NCBI GenBank assembly: GCA_018332375.1
Contig: BOPV01000001.1
Coordinates: 4,030,001 to 4,094,000, forward strand
Direction of reading: 5' to 3'
DNA: 64,000 nucleotides
Source: Roseiterribacter gracilis
Lineage (GTDB): Bacteria > Pseudomonadota > Alphaproteobacteria > BOG-932 > Roseiterribacteraceae
Position numbers and translations under genes: made by a program. Positions 41,244-49,838 of the stretch are shown here, piece by piece. Below the pieces are notes generated by a model, which saw nothing but the letters and a program-made list of their open reading frames with translations, did no database searches and had not been told where the DNA came from. Within the stretch, counting starts at the first letter, position 1. Each line of letters opens with the position of its first letter.

Positions 41244-43163
41244 TCAGGACGGCTTCAACAAAATCCGGAAGATCGTACCGCCGTCGGGCCGCGGATGTGC
41301 TTCGACGCGCCCGCTCTGCAATTCGACTAGGCGTTTGACGATGGCGAGGCCAAGCCCGGTGCTGCGGCCGATTTCAGGTTGGCGTATGCCGGGCGAGAAT
41401 GGCGCGAACAGACGTTGCAGTTCGATGTCGGTAAGGCCGGTGCCGCGATCGGCGACATCGATCATCGCGAAGCCATTGTCGCGATGCACGGTCAGCGAAA
41501 TCGGCGCGCCGGCCGGCGAGAATTTGATCGCGTTCGACAACAGATTATCGAGCGCCTGTCCCAACCGTACTTTGTCGGCCATCGCCTGCAGCGGCGCGCC
41601 GTCGATCTGCACGGCGCGCGTGCCCAACAACGGGCGCAGCAGATGCGCGCGTTCCTGCGCCACGCTGAGAATGTCAGTCGACCGCAGATCGACCGGAATC
41701 GTACCGCTTTCGATCGCGGCCAGATCCAGCAGATCTTCCAGCATCACCAAAGTCGCGCGCCCGTTGGCGGCGACGAGATCGAGCAAGGGCGGCGCGTCTT
41801 TGCTGTCGAGCTGACCGACCCGCAGCATCTCGGCCGCAGTGACCATCGATGCCAGCGGCGCACGCACATCGTGCGCGACGACGCCGAGCAGGCGATTGCG
41901 CCCGTCGCTCAAGGCGCGCAGCGAGTCATTGGCGTCGGCAAGCTGGCGCGTGCGCAAATCGACCATCGCCTGCAGACGCCGGCGCGACGCATCGGCAAGC
42001 CCAAAGGTGATGCCAAGCGCCAGCGCGATCATGGTGATGAAGGACATGTACGGCATGCCTTCCGACCACGGCAGCAGACCGTTGGCGGACATGATCCGCA
42101 CCAAAGCTGCGACCAGCATCGGCACGCCGAAGGCGATGAACAGCCACGTGCCCTGTGCCCGCGCGATGGCTGCGCGAAAAATTGCAGCGGCGAGTAGGAA
42201 CATCGACGAACCGACCAGTACCGTCAGCAACAGCAGCTTCGATCGCGGCGCGAAGAGCGGCACGAGCACGAACGCGATCGGCACAATGATGCTGACCACG
42301 CGCAGCACGCGCGACAGGCGTGGTGCATAGCGGTTGGTGCCAAGCCAGCTGTTGCTGAATCGCAGGCCGCCGCACATCAGTGCGCCAATCGCGAGCAGGA
42401 ATAGCGGCTCGTTGATGGAGGCCGGTTGCAGCACCGACGGCCAGATCTTCCGGTCCTGGCCCATCAGCACATGCACGACGACCAGGCACGATGTGACCAG
42501 GCCGGCGCCCGACAACAGCATGCGGTCGCGCGCGCCGATCCACAGCGCAAGCAACAGGATGCTCAAGCCGATAACGCCGCCTTCAAGCGGACCGAGATAG
42601 CGTTCGAGCCGACGTTCGCGCGCAACCGCATCGCGTTCGGTGACAAGTCGCGTGCGCAGTTCGGGCGTGAAGTCGGCGACCATGCGTCCATACAGAACAA
42701 GGTCGGTTGCGCCGACGGTACCGATCGGCGTCGCGAACAACCGGTCGGGCGCCGACCCCGTAATTTCGAGCCCGCCGCGATAGGTCAGAAGCGGTTTGGA
42801 CTCGTCGTTCCGGTCCAGCACATACAGTTCGACGACGCGCGGTCGGATCGCTTCGAATTCGATCCACCGTTCGCCACGGCCGGGATCGTTCTGCAGATCC
42901 AACTCGATGCGCAGCCACGACGCACCGTCGCCGGCATGATGGCGCGGCACAGCACCGGCTGGTGCTGTAAAGCGCCCTTCGCGCCAGGCCGCGCGTGCAG
43001 CACCGAGATCGAGCGTGCCGGCAGGATCGCGCAGCACCCAGGTCGCCGAGCCCAGCTCGACCGCAGTGGAGTCGGTTGGCGTTACGCGCTGTGCAAAAGC
43101 CGCATCCGGCGCGGCGAACAGCAGCAAGACGGCGACGCAGGCGGAGAGAAGGAAACGCATCAT
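41244..43163 (-). CDS. Membrane sensor histidine kinase with exported sensor domain (7TMR-DISM type)
   Basis: A 639-residue kinase. A signal peptide (FLLSACVAVLLLFAAPDAAFA) is followed by an extracytoplasmic domain of about 160 residues with the WLRIELDLQND and YVLDRNDESK features of the DISM sensor type, then about seven helices (residues 200-400), a coiled coil and a kinase core: GVVAHDVRAPLASMVTAAEML (phospho-His), LSNAIKFSPAG, DRGTGL and STGLGLAIVKRL. No receiver domain is attached. The start is one of two adjacent ATGs (43160/43163). Its response regulator is not adjacent; the nearby receiver protein at 40247 lacks the phosphoacceptor Asp. Confidence 0.87.
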   Translation of the reverse strand: MMRFLLSACVAVLLLFAAPDAAFAQRVTPTDSTAVELGSATWVLRDPAGTLDLGAARAAWREGRFTAPAGAVPRHHAGDGASWLRIELDLQNDPGRGERWIEFEAIRPRVVELYVLDRNDESKPLLTYRGGLEITGSAPDRLFATPIGTVGATDLVLYGRMVADFTPELRTRLVTERDAVARERRLERYLGPLEGGVIGLSILLLALWIGARDRMLLSGAGLVTSCLVVVHVLMGQDRKIWPSVLQPASINEPLFLLAIGALMCGGLRFSNSWLGTNRYAPRLSRVLRVVSIIVPIAFVLVPLFAPRSKLLLLTVLVGSSMFLLAAAIFRAAIARAQGTWLFIAFGVPMLVAALVRIMSANGLLPWSEGMPYMSFITMIALALGITFGLADASRRRLQAMVDLRTRQLADANDSLRALSDGRNRLLGVVAHDVRAPLASMVTAAEMLRVGQLDSKDAPPLLDLVAANGRATLVMLEDLLDLAAIESGTIPVDLRSTDILSVAQERAHLLRPLLGTRAVQIDGAPLQAMADKVRLGQALDNLLSNAIKFSPAGAPISLTVHRDNGFAMIDVADRGTGLTDIELQRLFAPFSPGIRQPEIGRSTGLGLAIVKRLVELQSGRVEAHPRPDGGTIFRILLKPS

Positions 43164-43247
43164 CAAGCAGCGGATCCTATCGGCGCCCAGAGTATGCAAC
43201 GCGTCGTTATCGTGAATTCAGCGTGAACGCGCGATTTGACGTGCGGG

Positions 43248-43688
43248 TTATTGCTTGCGCCGGCAGTCAGCACAGCGCCCGCGCAGTTCGATCATTCGCG
43301 AATCAATTTCGAAACCCAGCGCGTTTGCCTGCGCGGTCAGGCGGGCAATCGATTCGTGATCAGCGAACTCTTCTGCGTGGCCGCACTGCTCGCAAATCAC
43401 GAACAGGCTGTCATGGGCGTGATCGTGACCGCTGCAGACGATGTACGCGTTCAGGCTTTCCAGGCGATGGACCAGCTTCTGCCGCGTCAGCCCATCGAGC
43501 GCGCGATAGACGGTCGGCGGCATGACACGTCGTCCACCTGCAGTCAGTTCGGCGATCACGCCATACGCGCCGATCGGTTTGCCGGCGCGCGTCATAGCGT
43601 CGAGCACCATGCGCTGATTTGGAGTCAGCACATCGCAATCGGGGCAGGGATGCGCGGCACGGGTGCGCCGCGGGCGGGGCGTGGCCAT
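43248..43688 (-). CDS. zur: Fur family zinc-uptake regulator (Zur)
   Basis: A 146-residue zinc-sensing repressor. The winged helix shows LTPNQRMVLDAM and PPTVYRALDGLTRQKLVHRLESLNAYIVC, a Zur-like string, and the His-rich SGHDHAHDSLFVICEQCGHAEE and GRCADC supply two CxxC structural-zinc pairs plus ligands. This is closer to Zur than Fur, with the HDHAHD segment and the LES.NAY string typical of Zur. No zinc-uptake ABC genes are adjacent in the window. Confidence 0.88.
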   Translation of the reverse strand: MATPRPRRTRAAHPCPDCDVLTPNQRMVLDAMTRAGKPIGAYGVIAELTAGGRRVMPPTVYRALDGLTRQKLVHRLESLNAYIVCSGHDHAHDSLFVICEQCGHAEEFADHESIARLTAQANALGFEIDSRMIELRGRCADCRRKQ

Positions 43689-43737
43689 GGGTACGGTGTA
43701 ACATTTCGGGCGACAGCGACCAAGGAGCGCTGCAGAT

Positions 43738-45414
43738 TTACGGCGCGCCGGTTTCCCGCCGTTCGAGATCGAGATTGAATTCGCTGCCCAGCGCGTCGCT
43801 GTGCCAGCTCAGCTTCGCACCGAGCTGTCGCGCGAGAATCTGCACCAATCGCATGCCCAGCCCGCTCGATCGTGCGGGATCGAAATTCGGCGGCAAACCT
43901 GGCCCATTGTCGTGCACCGAGAGGCGCATCCCACCCGAAGCAGTCCGCTCGAAGGTCAGACGAATCTCGGTTGCGGGATTGGTCTGGCCAGCATGTTTGA
44001 CCGCGTTGGTGATCAGTTCGGCTGCGATCATGCCGAGCGACGTTGCGACCTGCACCGGTAACACGGCGCCCACCGCTTGCACGACGAGCTGCTTTTGTCC
44101 TGCGTCGCGCAGCAGGCTGTTGGCGAGATCGCGCGCCAGTTCTGTCAAATAGGGGCCAACATCGACATCGGTAAAGCCGCCCGATTGATGCAGCCGCGTA
44201 TGAACCAGTGCCAACGCATGCACGCGCTGTTCGACCAGTTCCAGCTCTTGCACAGCCGCCGGATTTTGGGCGCCGCGTCGTTGCAGGGCGAGCAGGCTCG
44301 ACAACAGCTGAAAGCTGTTCATCACGCGATGGTCGACTTCGCGCAGCATCATGTCCTGGCGCTGCACGGTTTCCTCGACGCGTGCAGCCATCATGTTGAA
44401 GGCGCGCGCAAGGTCGGTGAGCTCGCTTGGGCCGGCCGGATCGACGCGACGATCGAGCGAACCTTCGCGCCATTCGCGCGCCGCCGTCGCCAACCGTTCG
44501 ATCGGTTGAATCAGAAGCCGCTGCGAAATCAGCGCAACCAACGTCAGCGATCCGATCAGCCCGGCCAGGATCAGCATCACGCCGCGCCAGGTCGACCGAT
44601 CGATTTGCGCGAATGCAGGATCGCGTTCGATGCCAAGCGAAACGCCCAAGCCGTACAGGCGCGGATCGTTGGGGACGAATCCGTAGACGCGCCGGTGCCC
44701 GTCTAGACCGACGCGATCGACCGTGCCGTCGCGCGACCGGTCGGCGCCGGGATCGAAGGAAAGTTTGTTGCCGATCGCGCCCGGCGTTTCGGGCATGCGC
44801 CCGATCACCGTGAAGTTGCGATCGCTGACGGTGAGGGACACGCCCGCTTCGTGGTTGATGCGCTGCAGCTCGCCCGCCAGCCAATCGAGTCCCAAGGTCA
44901 GCAGGACGTTGCCGACGACGCGCCCGTCATCGACGATCGGGTAGGCCATCGGCAGCACGCGTTTGCCGCTGACAACGCCCACGCGATAGAAGCCGACTTG
45001 AAATCCCAGGCGCCGCGCATTGGCGTTCAAGGTGCGCGCGTCGTCATCGCTGGCGCTGGTAACGGTCAATTGCGTCGTCGAACTGCAAATCACGCGGTCC
45101 TGCAGATCGAAGATCGCGATCGTGACATAGGCTGGATATTGCGGGCGCAACGCCTGCAGCTGCCTACCGCACGCTTCGGGTTCGAAGTTGCGCACCGCAG
45201 TGAAATTGCCGATCGCGACCATGGTTTGCCGCGCGCCTTCCAGCACGCGACCGAGATCGCTGGCAGCCAGTCGCGCTTGGGTCAGCGCTTGTGCGTGCAG
45301 GTCGGCGGTGCGTTGCCGGCGCAGATCGACTTCGTTGAATCCTTGAATCGCGATCGCGGGCAGGCTGGCAACCAGCACGAGTCCGAACAGTCGGGCGCGA
45401 AGACTACGGAACAT
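43738..45414 (-). CDS. Membrane sensor histidine kinase, Cache-HAMP-HisKA_2 type
   Basis: A 558-residue kinase of the HisKA_2/HWE-like group common in alphaproteobacteria. An N-terminal helix (LFGLVLVASLPAIAIQGF), a periplasmic double-Cache-like domain of about 240 residues, a second helix (MLILAGLIGSLTLVALISQ), a HAMP domain (RLLIQPIERLATAAREWREG) and a kinase core with MLREVDHRVMNSFQLLSSLLALQ (phospho-His), AAELITNAVKHA, DNGPGLP and SSGLGMRLV. The ATG at 45414 places the first helix at the N-terminus; upstream frame is not used. Such kinases often act in general stress or light responses. Its ligand is unknown. Confidence 0.88.
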   Translation of the reverse strand: MFRSLRARLFGLVLVASLPAIAIQGFNEVDLRRQRTADLHAQALTQARLAASDLGRVLEGARQTMVAIGNFTAVRNFEPEACGRQLQALRPQYPAYVTIAIFDLQDRVICSSTTQLTVTSASDDDARTLNANARRLGFQVGFYRVGVVSGKRVLPMAYPIVDDGRVVGNVLLTLGLDWLAGELQRINHEAGVSLTVSDRNFTVIGRMPETPGAIGNKLSFDPGADRSRDGTVDRVGLDGHRRVYGFVPNDPRLYGLGVSLGIERDPAFAQIDRSTWRGVMLILAGLIGSLTLVALISQRLLIQPIERLATAAREWREGSLDRRVDPAGPSELTDLARAFNMMAARVEETVQRQDMMLREVDHRVMNSFQLLSSLLALQRRGAQNPAAVQELELVEQRVHALALVHTRLHQSGGFTDVDVGPYLTELARDLANSLLRDAGQKQLVVQAVGAVLPVQVATSLGMIAAELITNAVKHAGQTNPATEIRLTFERTASGGMRLSVHDNGPGLPPNFDPARSSGLGMRLVQILARQLGAKLSWHSDALGSEFNLDLERRETGAP

Positions 45415-45460
45415 GCGAAACGAACGATTGAGAGACGGCTCTATCCGCTTCCCGATCGTC

Positions 45461-45769
45461 TTATGCCTGGCTCGTTTCAGCGGGCATCGCCGCCGCGCCG
45501 ATCCGCAATGCAGCGATCGCAATCGCGAGATAGAGCAGCGAGGTCAGCGCATAGCGCGGCTGCCCGTGCGTGGCGTAGAGGCGGACCGACGCGATGCCGG
45601 TGCAGAAGGTGACGTCGGCAAGCAGATGCCAATAGGCTTTGGCGCCGCCGAGCCGCGCCTGCAGACGCGCCCATGCGTCGGCGTTGAACAGTTCCAGCAC
45701 GACGCGTGCGCCCGCAATGGCACAGCAAAGCAGGCACAGAAGTCCGCCGAGTTGGATGAGCGCAGTCAT
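45461..45769 (-). CDS. Small membrane protein of unknown function
   Basis: A 102-residue protein with about three hydrophobic helices (LIQLGGLLCLLCCAIAGARVVL, ADVTFCTGIASVRLY, LLYLAIAIAALRIGAAAM). No family is recognised. It lies upstream of the sensor kinase in the same direction with a 46-base gap, so it may be cotranscribed. Its coding status rests on a coherent membrane pattern and an uncluttered position. Confidence 0.5.
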   Translation of the reverse strand: MTALIQLGGLLCLLCCAIAGARVVLELFNADAWARLQARLGGAKAYWHLLADVTFCTGIASVRLYATHGQPRYALTSLLYLAIAIAALRIGAAAMPAETSQA

Positions 45770-45919
45770 GCCAGGCAGCTTGGGCCGCGCTGCTTAAAGG
45801 AATCTTTCTGTGTCTGGCGGCAGTCGGCAATTCGTTGCCCGAACCGGGGGCGCAATTGGCGCTCCCGGCAGCCAGTGCGGCTTTCTTCGCAACGAATTGT
45901 AACGCGGCAGCGGCGCCGC

Positions 45920-47815
45920 CTAGTTGCGGGGCAGGGCCAGGATGTTTGCCTGTCCCGGTCCGAACACGACGTCGATTTTGGCGGTTTTGAAATCCGAGTC
46001 TTTCGCTTCGAAAATATTCGCAACGAAGGTCTGGGGATTGCGCGCCAAGACGGGGAACATCGTGCTTTGCACCTGCAATGCGATGCGGTGACCGGGCAGG
46101 AACGCGTGGTCGTTGCCGGTGAATTTAAATTTCACTTCGTAGACGCGACTGGGCTGCATTTTTGTCGGCACCTGTTTGCTTTCGAGATAGCGACCCGACT
46201 GCACCGCGTGGTCGAGCATCAATTGATAGCCTGCCATCTGCCAGTTCTCGGGATCGGTCGCAGGATAGATGTCGAGCAGTTTGACGATGAAGTCGCCGTC
46301 CGTGCCCGTCGTCGCAATGTGCAGCGTCAGCTCGGCTTCACCGGTCAACACGAACTGTTCGATCAGCGGTGCGCTGCTGAACAGCAACGTGTCGGGGCGG
46401 TCGGCAGCAAAGCGCTGGTCCTGCACCTGCCAGCTCGCCCAGCGCGACTTGTAACTCTTGTCGAGTCCGCGTGCGCCGAGGAATGGTCCGAACGGACGCG
46501 ACAGATAGGGAATCGGATTGGCGGGATCCGACACGTACGAGGCGCGGCACGGTTTGGCAGATGGCGCTTTGCCGATCGACAGCGTGCCGTCACAACCGAG
46601 TGCCAGCGTCTGCACGCCCTGCGCCGGCTTGGGCGGCCAGGAGTCATAGCGCTTCCATTCATTGACGCCGGTGCGGAAGGACAGTGCGCGCGGCAGATCC
46701 GGCGCCGGCTTGCCCAAAAGATGATGCGCCAGGAACGGGCGCTGAATTTCCTGCCGCCAATAGGCGCCGGTGTCGGCGCCGAAATCGATCGGCGCAATTG
46801 CGGTCGGCGTCGGATTGTAGGCCGCGTTCCAACTGCCATGCGTCCAGGGGCCGACGACAAGCCGTCCGTTCGACAGGGTCTCTTTGCCGATCTGCATTGC
46901 GCCGTAGAAATCTTCGGCGTCGAACCAGCCGGCGGTGCTCAAGACCGGCACGCGCACATCGCGCAATTCGCGCGTGAAGTTGCGGCTGGCCCAGTACGAG
47001 TCATAGGTCTGGTGCTGCATCATCTCGGACCAGGTGCGGCTGCGTCCGCGGATGATCTCCTTGTCGAAATTCTTCAGCGCGCCCTGTTTCAAATACCAGG
47101 CGTAGGAATCGGTCTGGTCGAACGGGAACGGTTCCATCGTCTTCGACAGTTCCATCGCGCCGGTATATTCGAACATGTAGTTGAGGCGCAGCGCGCCGTT
47201 GCGCCAGAAATCGTCGCCGATCCAGATGTCGATCGGCGATGCTTGCGGCGACACGGCCGCGATGGCGGGATGCGGATCGATCGCGGCCATGATCGCGGTC
47301 CAGCCGCTATACGACACGCCGGTGACGCCAACTTTGCCGTTATTGTCGGGCACGTTCTTGACCAGCCAATCGACCGTGTCCCAGGCATCGGTGCTTTCGT
47401 CGGTCGCCTTCGGGTCTTTGAGATGGCGCACCGGCTTCACCATCTCGAACTCGCCTTCGGATTTGAACCGGCCGCGAATGTCTTGCAGTACGAAAATATA
47501 GCCGTCGTCGCGCACGCCCTGCATCGACGTGGTCAGGCCCGGCGAACACGGATAGGTGGCGCTGTCGATTCCGTACGGCGTGCGCGACATCACGATCGCG
47601 GTTTTGCCGGTCAGATTTTTGGGCCGGAAGATTTCGGTGTGCAGCTTCACGCCGTCGCGCATCGCGATCATCACGTCGGTTTTTTCGTACGACGCGCAGG
47701 TCGTTTCGATGTCGCTCTTTAATTTGGCGGCGGCGTCTTGTGCTTGGGCCCCGGAGGCAATCAACGATGCAGCCAACAGCGTCAGTGCAAGCGAAGCGAA
47801 AATCGTGCGCGTCAT
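45920..47815 (-). CDS. Exported CocE/NonD family (X-Pro dipeptidyl-peptidase-like) hydrolase
   Basis: A 631-residue alpha/beta hydrolase with a signal peptide (TIFASLALTLLAASLIASGAQA). The CocE features are present: MRDGVKLHTEIFRP, nucleophile motif GVTGVSYSGW (Ser), VPVLSTAGWFDAE, and GPWTHGSW (catalytic His), followed by the jelly-roll domain common to the family. Start ATG at 47815 with GGGGG ahead; upstream frame is not used. Members cleave X-Pro peptides, acyl amides or esters, so the substrate is open. It would add to the peptide-degrading enzymes of this window. Confidence 0.88.
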   Translation of the reverse strand: MTRTIFASLALTLLAASLIASGAQAQDAAAKLKSDIETTCASYEKTDVMIAMRDGVKLHTEIFRPKNLTGKTAIVMSRTPYGIDSATYPCSPGLTTSMQGVRDDGYIFVLQDIRGRFKSEGEFEMVKPVRHLKDPKATDESTDAWDTVDWLVKNVPDNNGKVGVTGVSYSGWTAIMAAIDPHPAIAAVSPQASPIDIWIGDDFWRNGALRLNYMFEYTGAMELSKTMEPFPFDQTDSYAWYLKQGALKNFDKEIIRGRSRTWSEMMQHQTYDSYWASRNFTRELRDVRVPVLSTAGWFDAEDFYGAMQIGKETLSNGRLVVGPWTHGSWNAAYNPTPTAIAPIDFGADTGAYWRQEIQRPFLAHHLLGKPAPDLPRALSFRTGVNEWKRYDSWPPKPAQGVQTLALGCDGTLSIGKAPSAKPCRASYVSDPANPIPYLSRPFGPFLGARGLDKSYKSRWASWQVQDQRFAADRPDTLLFSSAPLIEQFVLTGEAELTLHIATTGTDGDFIVKLLDIYPATDPENWQMAGYQLMLDHAVQSGRYLESKQVPTKMQPSRVYEVKFKFTGNDHAFLPGHRIALQVQSTMFPVLARNPQTFVANIFEAKDSDFKTAKIDVVFGPGQANILALPRN

Positions 47816-48011
47816 GATCTGCCCCCGTGTTTCAAGCAGCCTAGCGGCTGCAATCGGCGCGACGTAGCTGCGGATCACGCAGCGACGCAAAAAGACGGTT
47901 TGTTGCAGCCCGGTTGCTGGCGAGGTTCCAGCCTGGCGGTTGGCAGCGCCGCGTTCCTGCTCTGAAACGCCAACTGTTGCTGTCCAGCACGCTTGTGCCC
48001 GATGATCCGCC

Positions 48012-48755
48012 ATGCCGGATTTTCTAGATACCAGCGTCGACGCAAGCGGAGTGGCCACGCTGACACTGGCGCGGCCTGCCCAGGGCAACGCGCTGAACGC
48101 AACCTTGGTCGACGAGCTGATCGCGCAATTGGCCGTGTTGGCAGCCGACGGACCGCGCGCGCTGGTGCTGCGGGGCGAAGGCAGTGGTTTCTGCGGCGGG
48201 TTTGACCTGGCGGATCTCGATCAGCAAAGCGACGGCGACTTGCTGCTGCGGTTCGTGCGTATCGAACAGTTGCTGCAAGCGGTGCAGTATTTTCCCGCAC
48301 CGACCATCGCGTTGGCGCAAAAATTTGCGTGGGGCGCCGGCGCCGACCTGTTCGCTGCTTGCCGCTTTCGCGTCTGTGACTCCGCAACGCGATTCAGTTT
48401 TCCCGGTGCGCGTTTCGGCTTGGTACTGGGCACGCGCCGGCTGCGCGCGCTGGTCGGTGTCGATGCAGCATTTCGTCTGTTGCAGGCGCCGTCGCCGATC
48501 TCGGCGGAGGTCGCTGCCGAAACGGGGCTAGCAAGCGCGCTGGTCGACTGTGCCGATTGGTCTGCTTGGCTCGATCGCTGTTTGCACCGGCTGCCGGTGA
48601 TTGACGCAACGACGCAAGCGCAGCTCGCGCAGCGGATTCATGGCGACGAGCAGGCGCAGGATCTTGCAGCGTTGACGATCAGTGCAGCGCGACCCGGATT
48701 GCAGGCGCGCCTGATCGACTATCGAAACGCAGCACGGACGATGAAAGCGGAGTGA
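48012..48755 (+). CDS. Enoyl-CoA hydratase/isomerase family protein
   Basis: A 247-residue crotonase-fold protein. The CoA-binding oxyanion loops are SGFCGGFDL and KFAWGAGADLFAACRFRV; a further SFPGARFGLVLGTRRL segment aligns with the second half of the family. It lacks the RpfF-specific Glu pair and C-terminal motif, so it is a general crotonase of unknown substrate. The Glu normally found in the hydratase site is not clear. It is divergent from the CocE-type gene across about 196 bases and ends 3 bases before the tRNA-Gln gene on the other strand. Confidence 0.8.
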   Translation: MPDFLDTSVDASGVATLTLARPAQGNALNATLVDELIAQLAVLAADGPRALVLRGEGSGFCGGFDLADLDQQSDGDLLLRFVRIEQLLQAVQYFPAPTIALAQKFAWGAGADLFAACRFRVCDSATRFSFPGARFGLVLGTRRLRALVGVDAAFRLLQAPSPISAEVAAETGLASALVDCADWSAWLDRCLHRLPVIDATTQAQLAQRIHGDEQAQDLAALTISAARPGLQARLIDYRNAARTMKAE

Positions 48756-48758
48756 GTC

Positions 48759-48833
48759 TGGCTGGGCCGGGAGGATTCGAACCTCCGAATGGCGGAATCA
48801 AAATCCGCTGCCTTACCACTTGGCGACGGCCCA
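48759..48833 (-). tRNA. tRNA-Gln (anticodon TTG)
   Basis: Read on the minus strand, a 75-nucleotide cloverleaf with acceptor TGGGCCG/CGGCCCA, anticodon stem GCGGA-TTTTGAT-TCCGC whose loop gives the TTG anticodon, and the T-arm GGAGGTTCGAATCCTCC. The discriminator is G and the 3' CCA is encoded (48759-48761). It ends 3 bases from the convergent crotonase stop. Confidence 0.95.
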
Positions 48834-48877
48834 ACACGGCGCCCCCAGAATCGTACCCTGGCGGGCGGGCCGGGAAC

Positions 48878-49753
48878 TTACTCGCAGCGGATGGGCGGGG
48901 GCAACCGGGTCGAAAGCCGGCTCGGCAGCGCCCACCAGGACGGGTTTAGCGTCGCCGCGGCGCGGATTGCAGAATCTTCGTCGTCATAGAGCGCAAAGCA
49001 GGTGGCACCGCTGCCCGACATGCGCGCCAAGCGCACGCCGCCGGTCGCTTCCAGCGCGGTCAGAATGTCGCGGATCGCGGGCACGATCGTGATGGCGGGT
49101 GCGGCGAGATCATTGTGTCGCGCCGCCAGCATCGCACCCAGCTCGGCCGCGTCGCGCGGCGCGCGTTCGAGTCTCGCGGGGGCCGAGAACGGTCCCGAGC
49201 GGGCCTTGAACACCGGCGGCGTCGGCAACGGTACGCGCGGATTGACCAGCAACAGACCAGCAGCGGGCAGGGACGGCGCCGGATCGGTTTCATGTCCGAT
49301 GCCGACCAGATACGCAGCCTCGCCGCGCAAACAGACCGGCACGTCGGCACCAAGCTTGGCCGCAATCGCTTCGACGCGCGCATCGTCGGGTGCGATCGAC
49401 CATAAGTCGCACAGCGCGCGCAGCGCAGCCGCCGCGTCGGCCGAGCCGCCGCCAATGCCCGATGCAACCGGTAGATTCTTGGTCAAGGTGAGCGCGACGG
49501 CGGGCGCGCGACCCACTGCAGCCGCAAGCTCGCTCGCAGCGCGATGGACGAGATTGTCGGCGCCGTTGGAAAGCCCGTCGGCGAACGGACCGTCAATCGT
49601 CAGCTGCAACGACGGTGCGGGCGATGCGGACACGACGTCGCCGTCGGCCGCGAACGCAACCAGACTGTCGAGCAGGTGATAGCCATCGGCGCGCTTGCCG
49701 ACGACATGCAGATAAAGATTGAGCTTGGCCGGAGCGGCGACGCGGATGTCCAT
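48878..49753 (-). CDS. ispE: IspE 4-diphosphocytidyl-2-C-methyl-D-erythritol kinase
   Basis: Phosphorylates CDP-ME in the non-mevalonate isoprenoid pathway. The 291-residue GHMP kinase begins APAKLNLYLHVVGKRADGYHLLDSLV and has the ATP loop NLPVASGIGGGSADAAA and a late MSGSGATCFALYDDE, all IspE hallmarks. The ATG at 49753 is followed at once by the substrate motif. It lies downstream of a TPR gene with a large hairpin between, so it may be transcribed separately. Confidence 0.96.
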   Translation of the reverse strand: MDIRVAAPAKLNLYLHVVGKRADGYHLLDSLVAFAADGDVVSASPAPSLQLTIDGPFADGLSNGADNLVHRAASELAAAVGRAPAVALTLTKNLPVASGIGGGSADAAAALRALCDLWSIAPDDARVEAIAAKLGADVPVCLRGEAAYLVGIGHETDPAPSLPAAGLLLVNPRVPLPTPPVFKARSGPFSAPARLERAPRDAAELGAMLAARHNDLAAPAITIVPAIRDILTALEATGGVRLARMSGSGATCFALYDDEDSAIRAAATLNPSWWALPSRLSTRLPPPIRCE

Positions 49754-49755
49754 CC

Positions 49756-49802
49756 TGTTGAGTAGCCCCTTTTTTGCTTCGCGAAAAAGGGGCTATCCAA
49801 CA
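49756..49802. terminator. Large hairpin between the TPR gene and ispE
   Basis: TAGCCCCTTTTT at 49763-49774 pairs perfectly with AAAAAGGGGCTA at 49784-49795, and the stem can be extended inwards and outwards (TGTTG at 49756 with CAACA at 49798). A T run is built into the stem on both strands. It lies just past the TPR stop and ahead of the ispE start, and could terminate the TPR transcript; another possibility is a dispersed palindromic element. Confidence 0.65.
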
Positions 49803-49838
49803 TCCAATATGAATCGCGCCTTCGCGCGGGCGCCGGTG

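Noticed and set aside
45413..47722. Plus-strand open frame opposite the CocE-type hydrolase
   Set aside because: Antisense to a gene with signal peptide and catalytic motifs; no family seen.
48012..48755. Second RpfF candidate
   Set aside because: It has the crotonase fold but lacks the RpfF glutamate pair and the C-terminal VWVD...QARR region, and no sensor kinase is adjacent.
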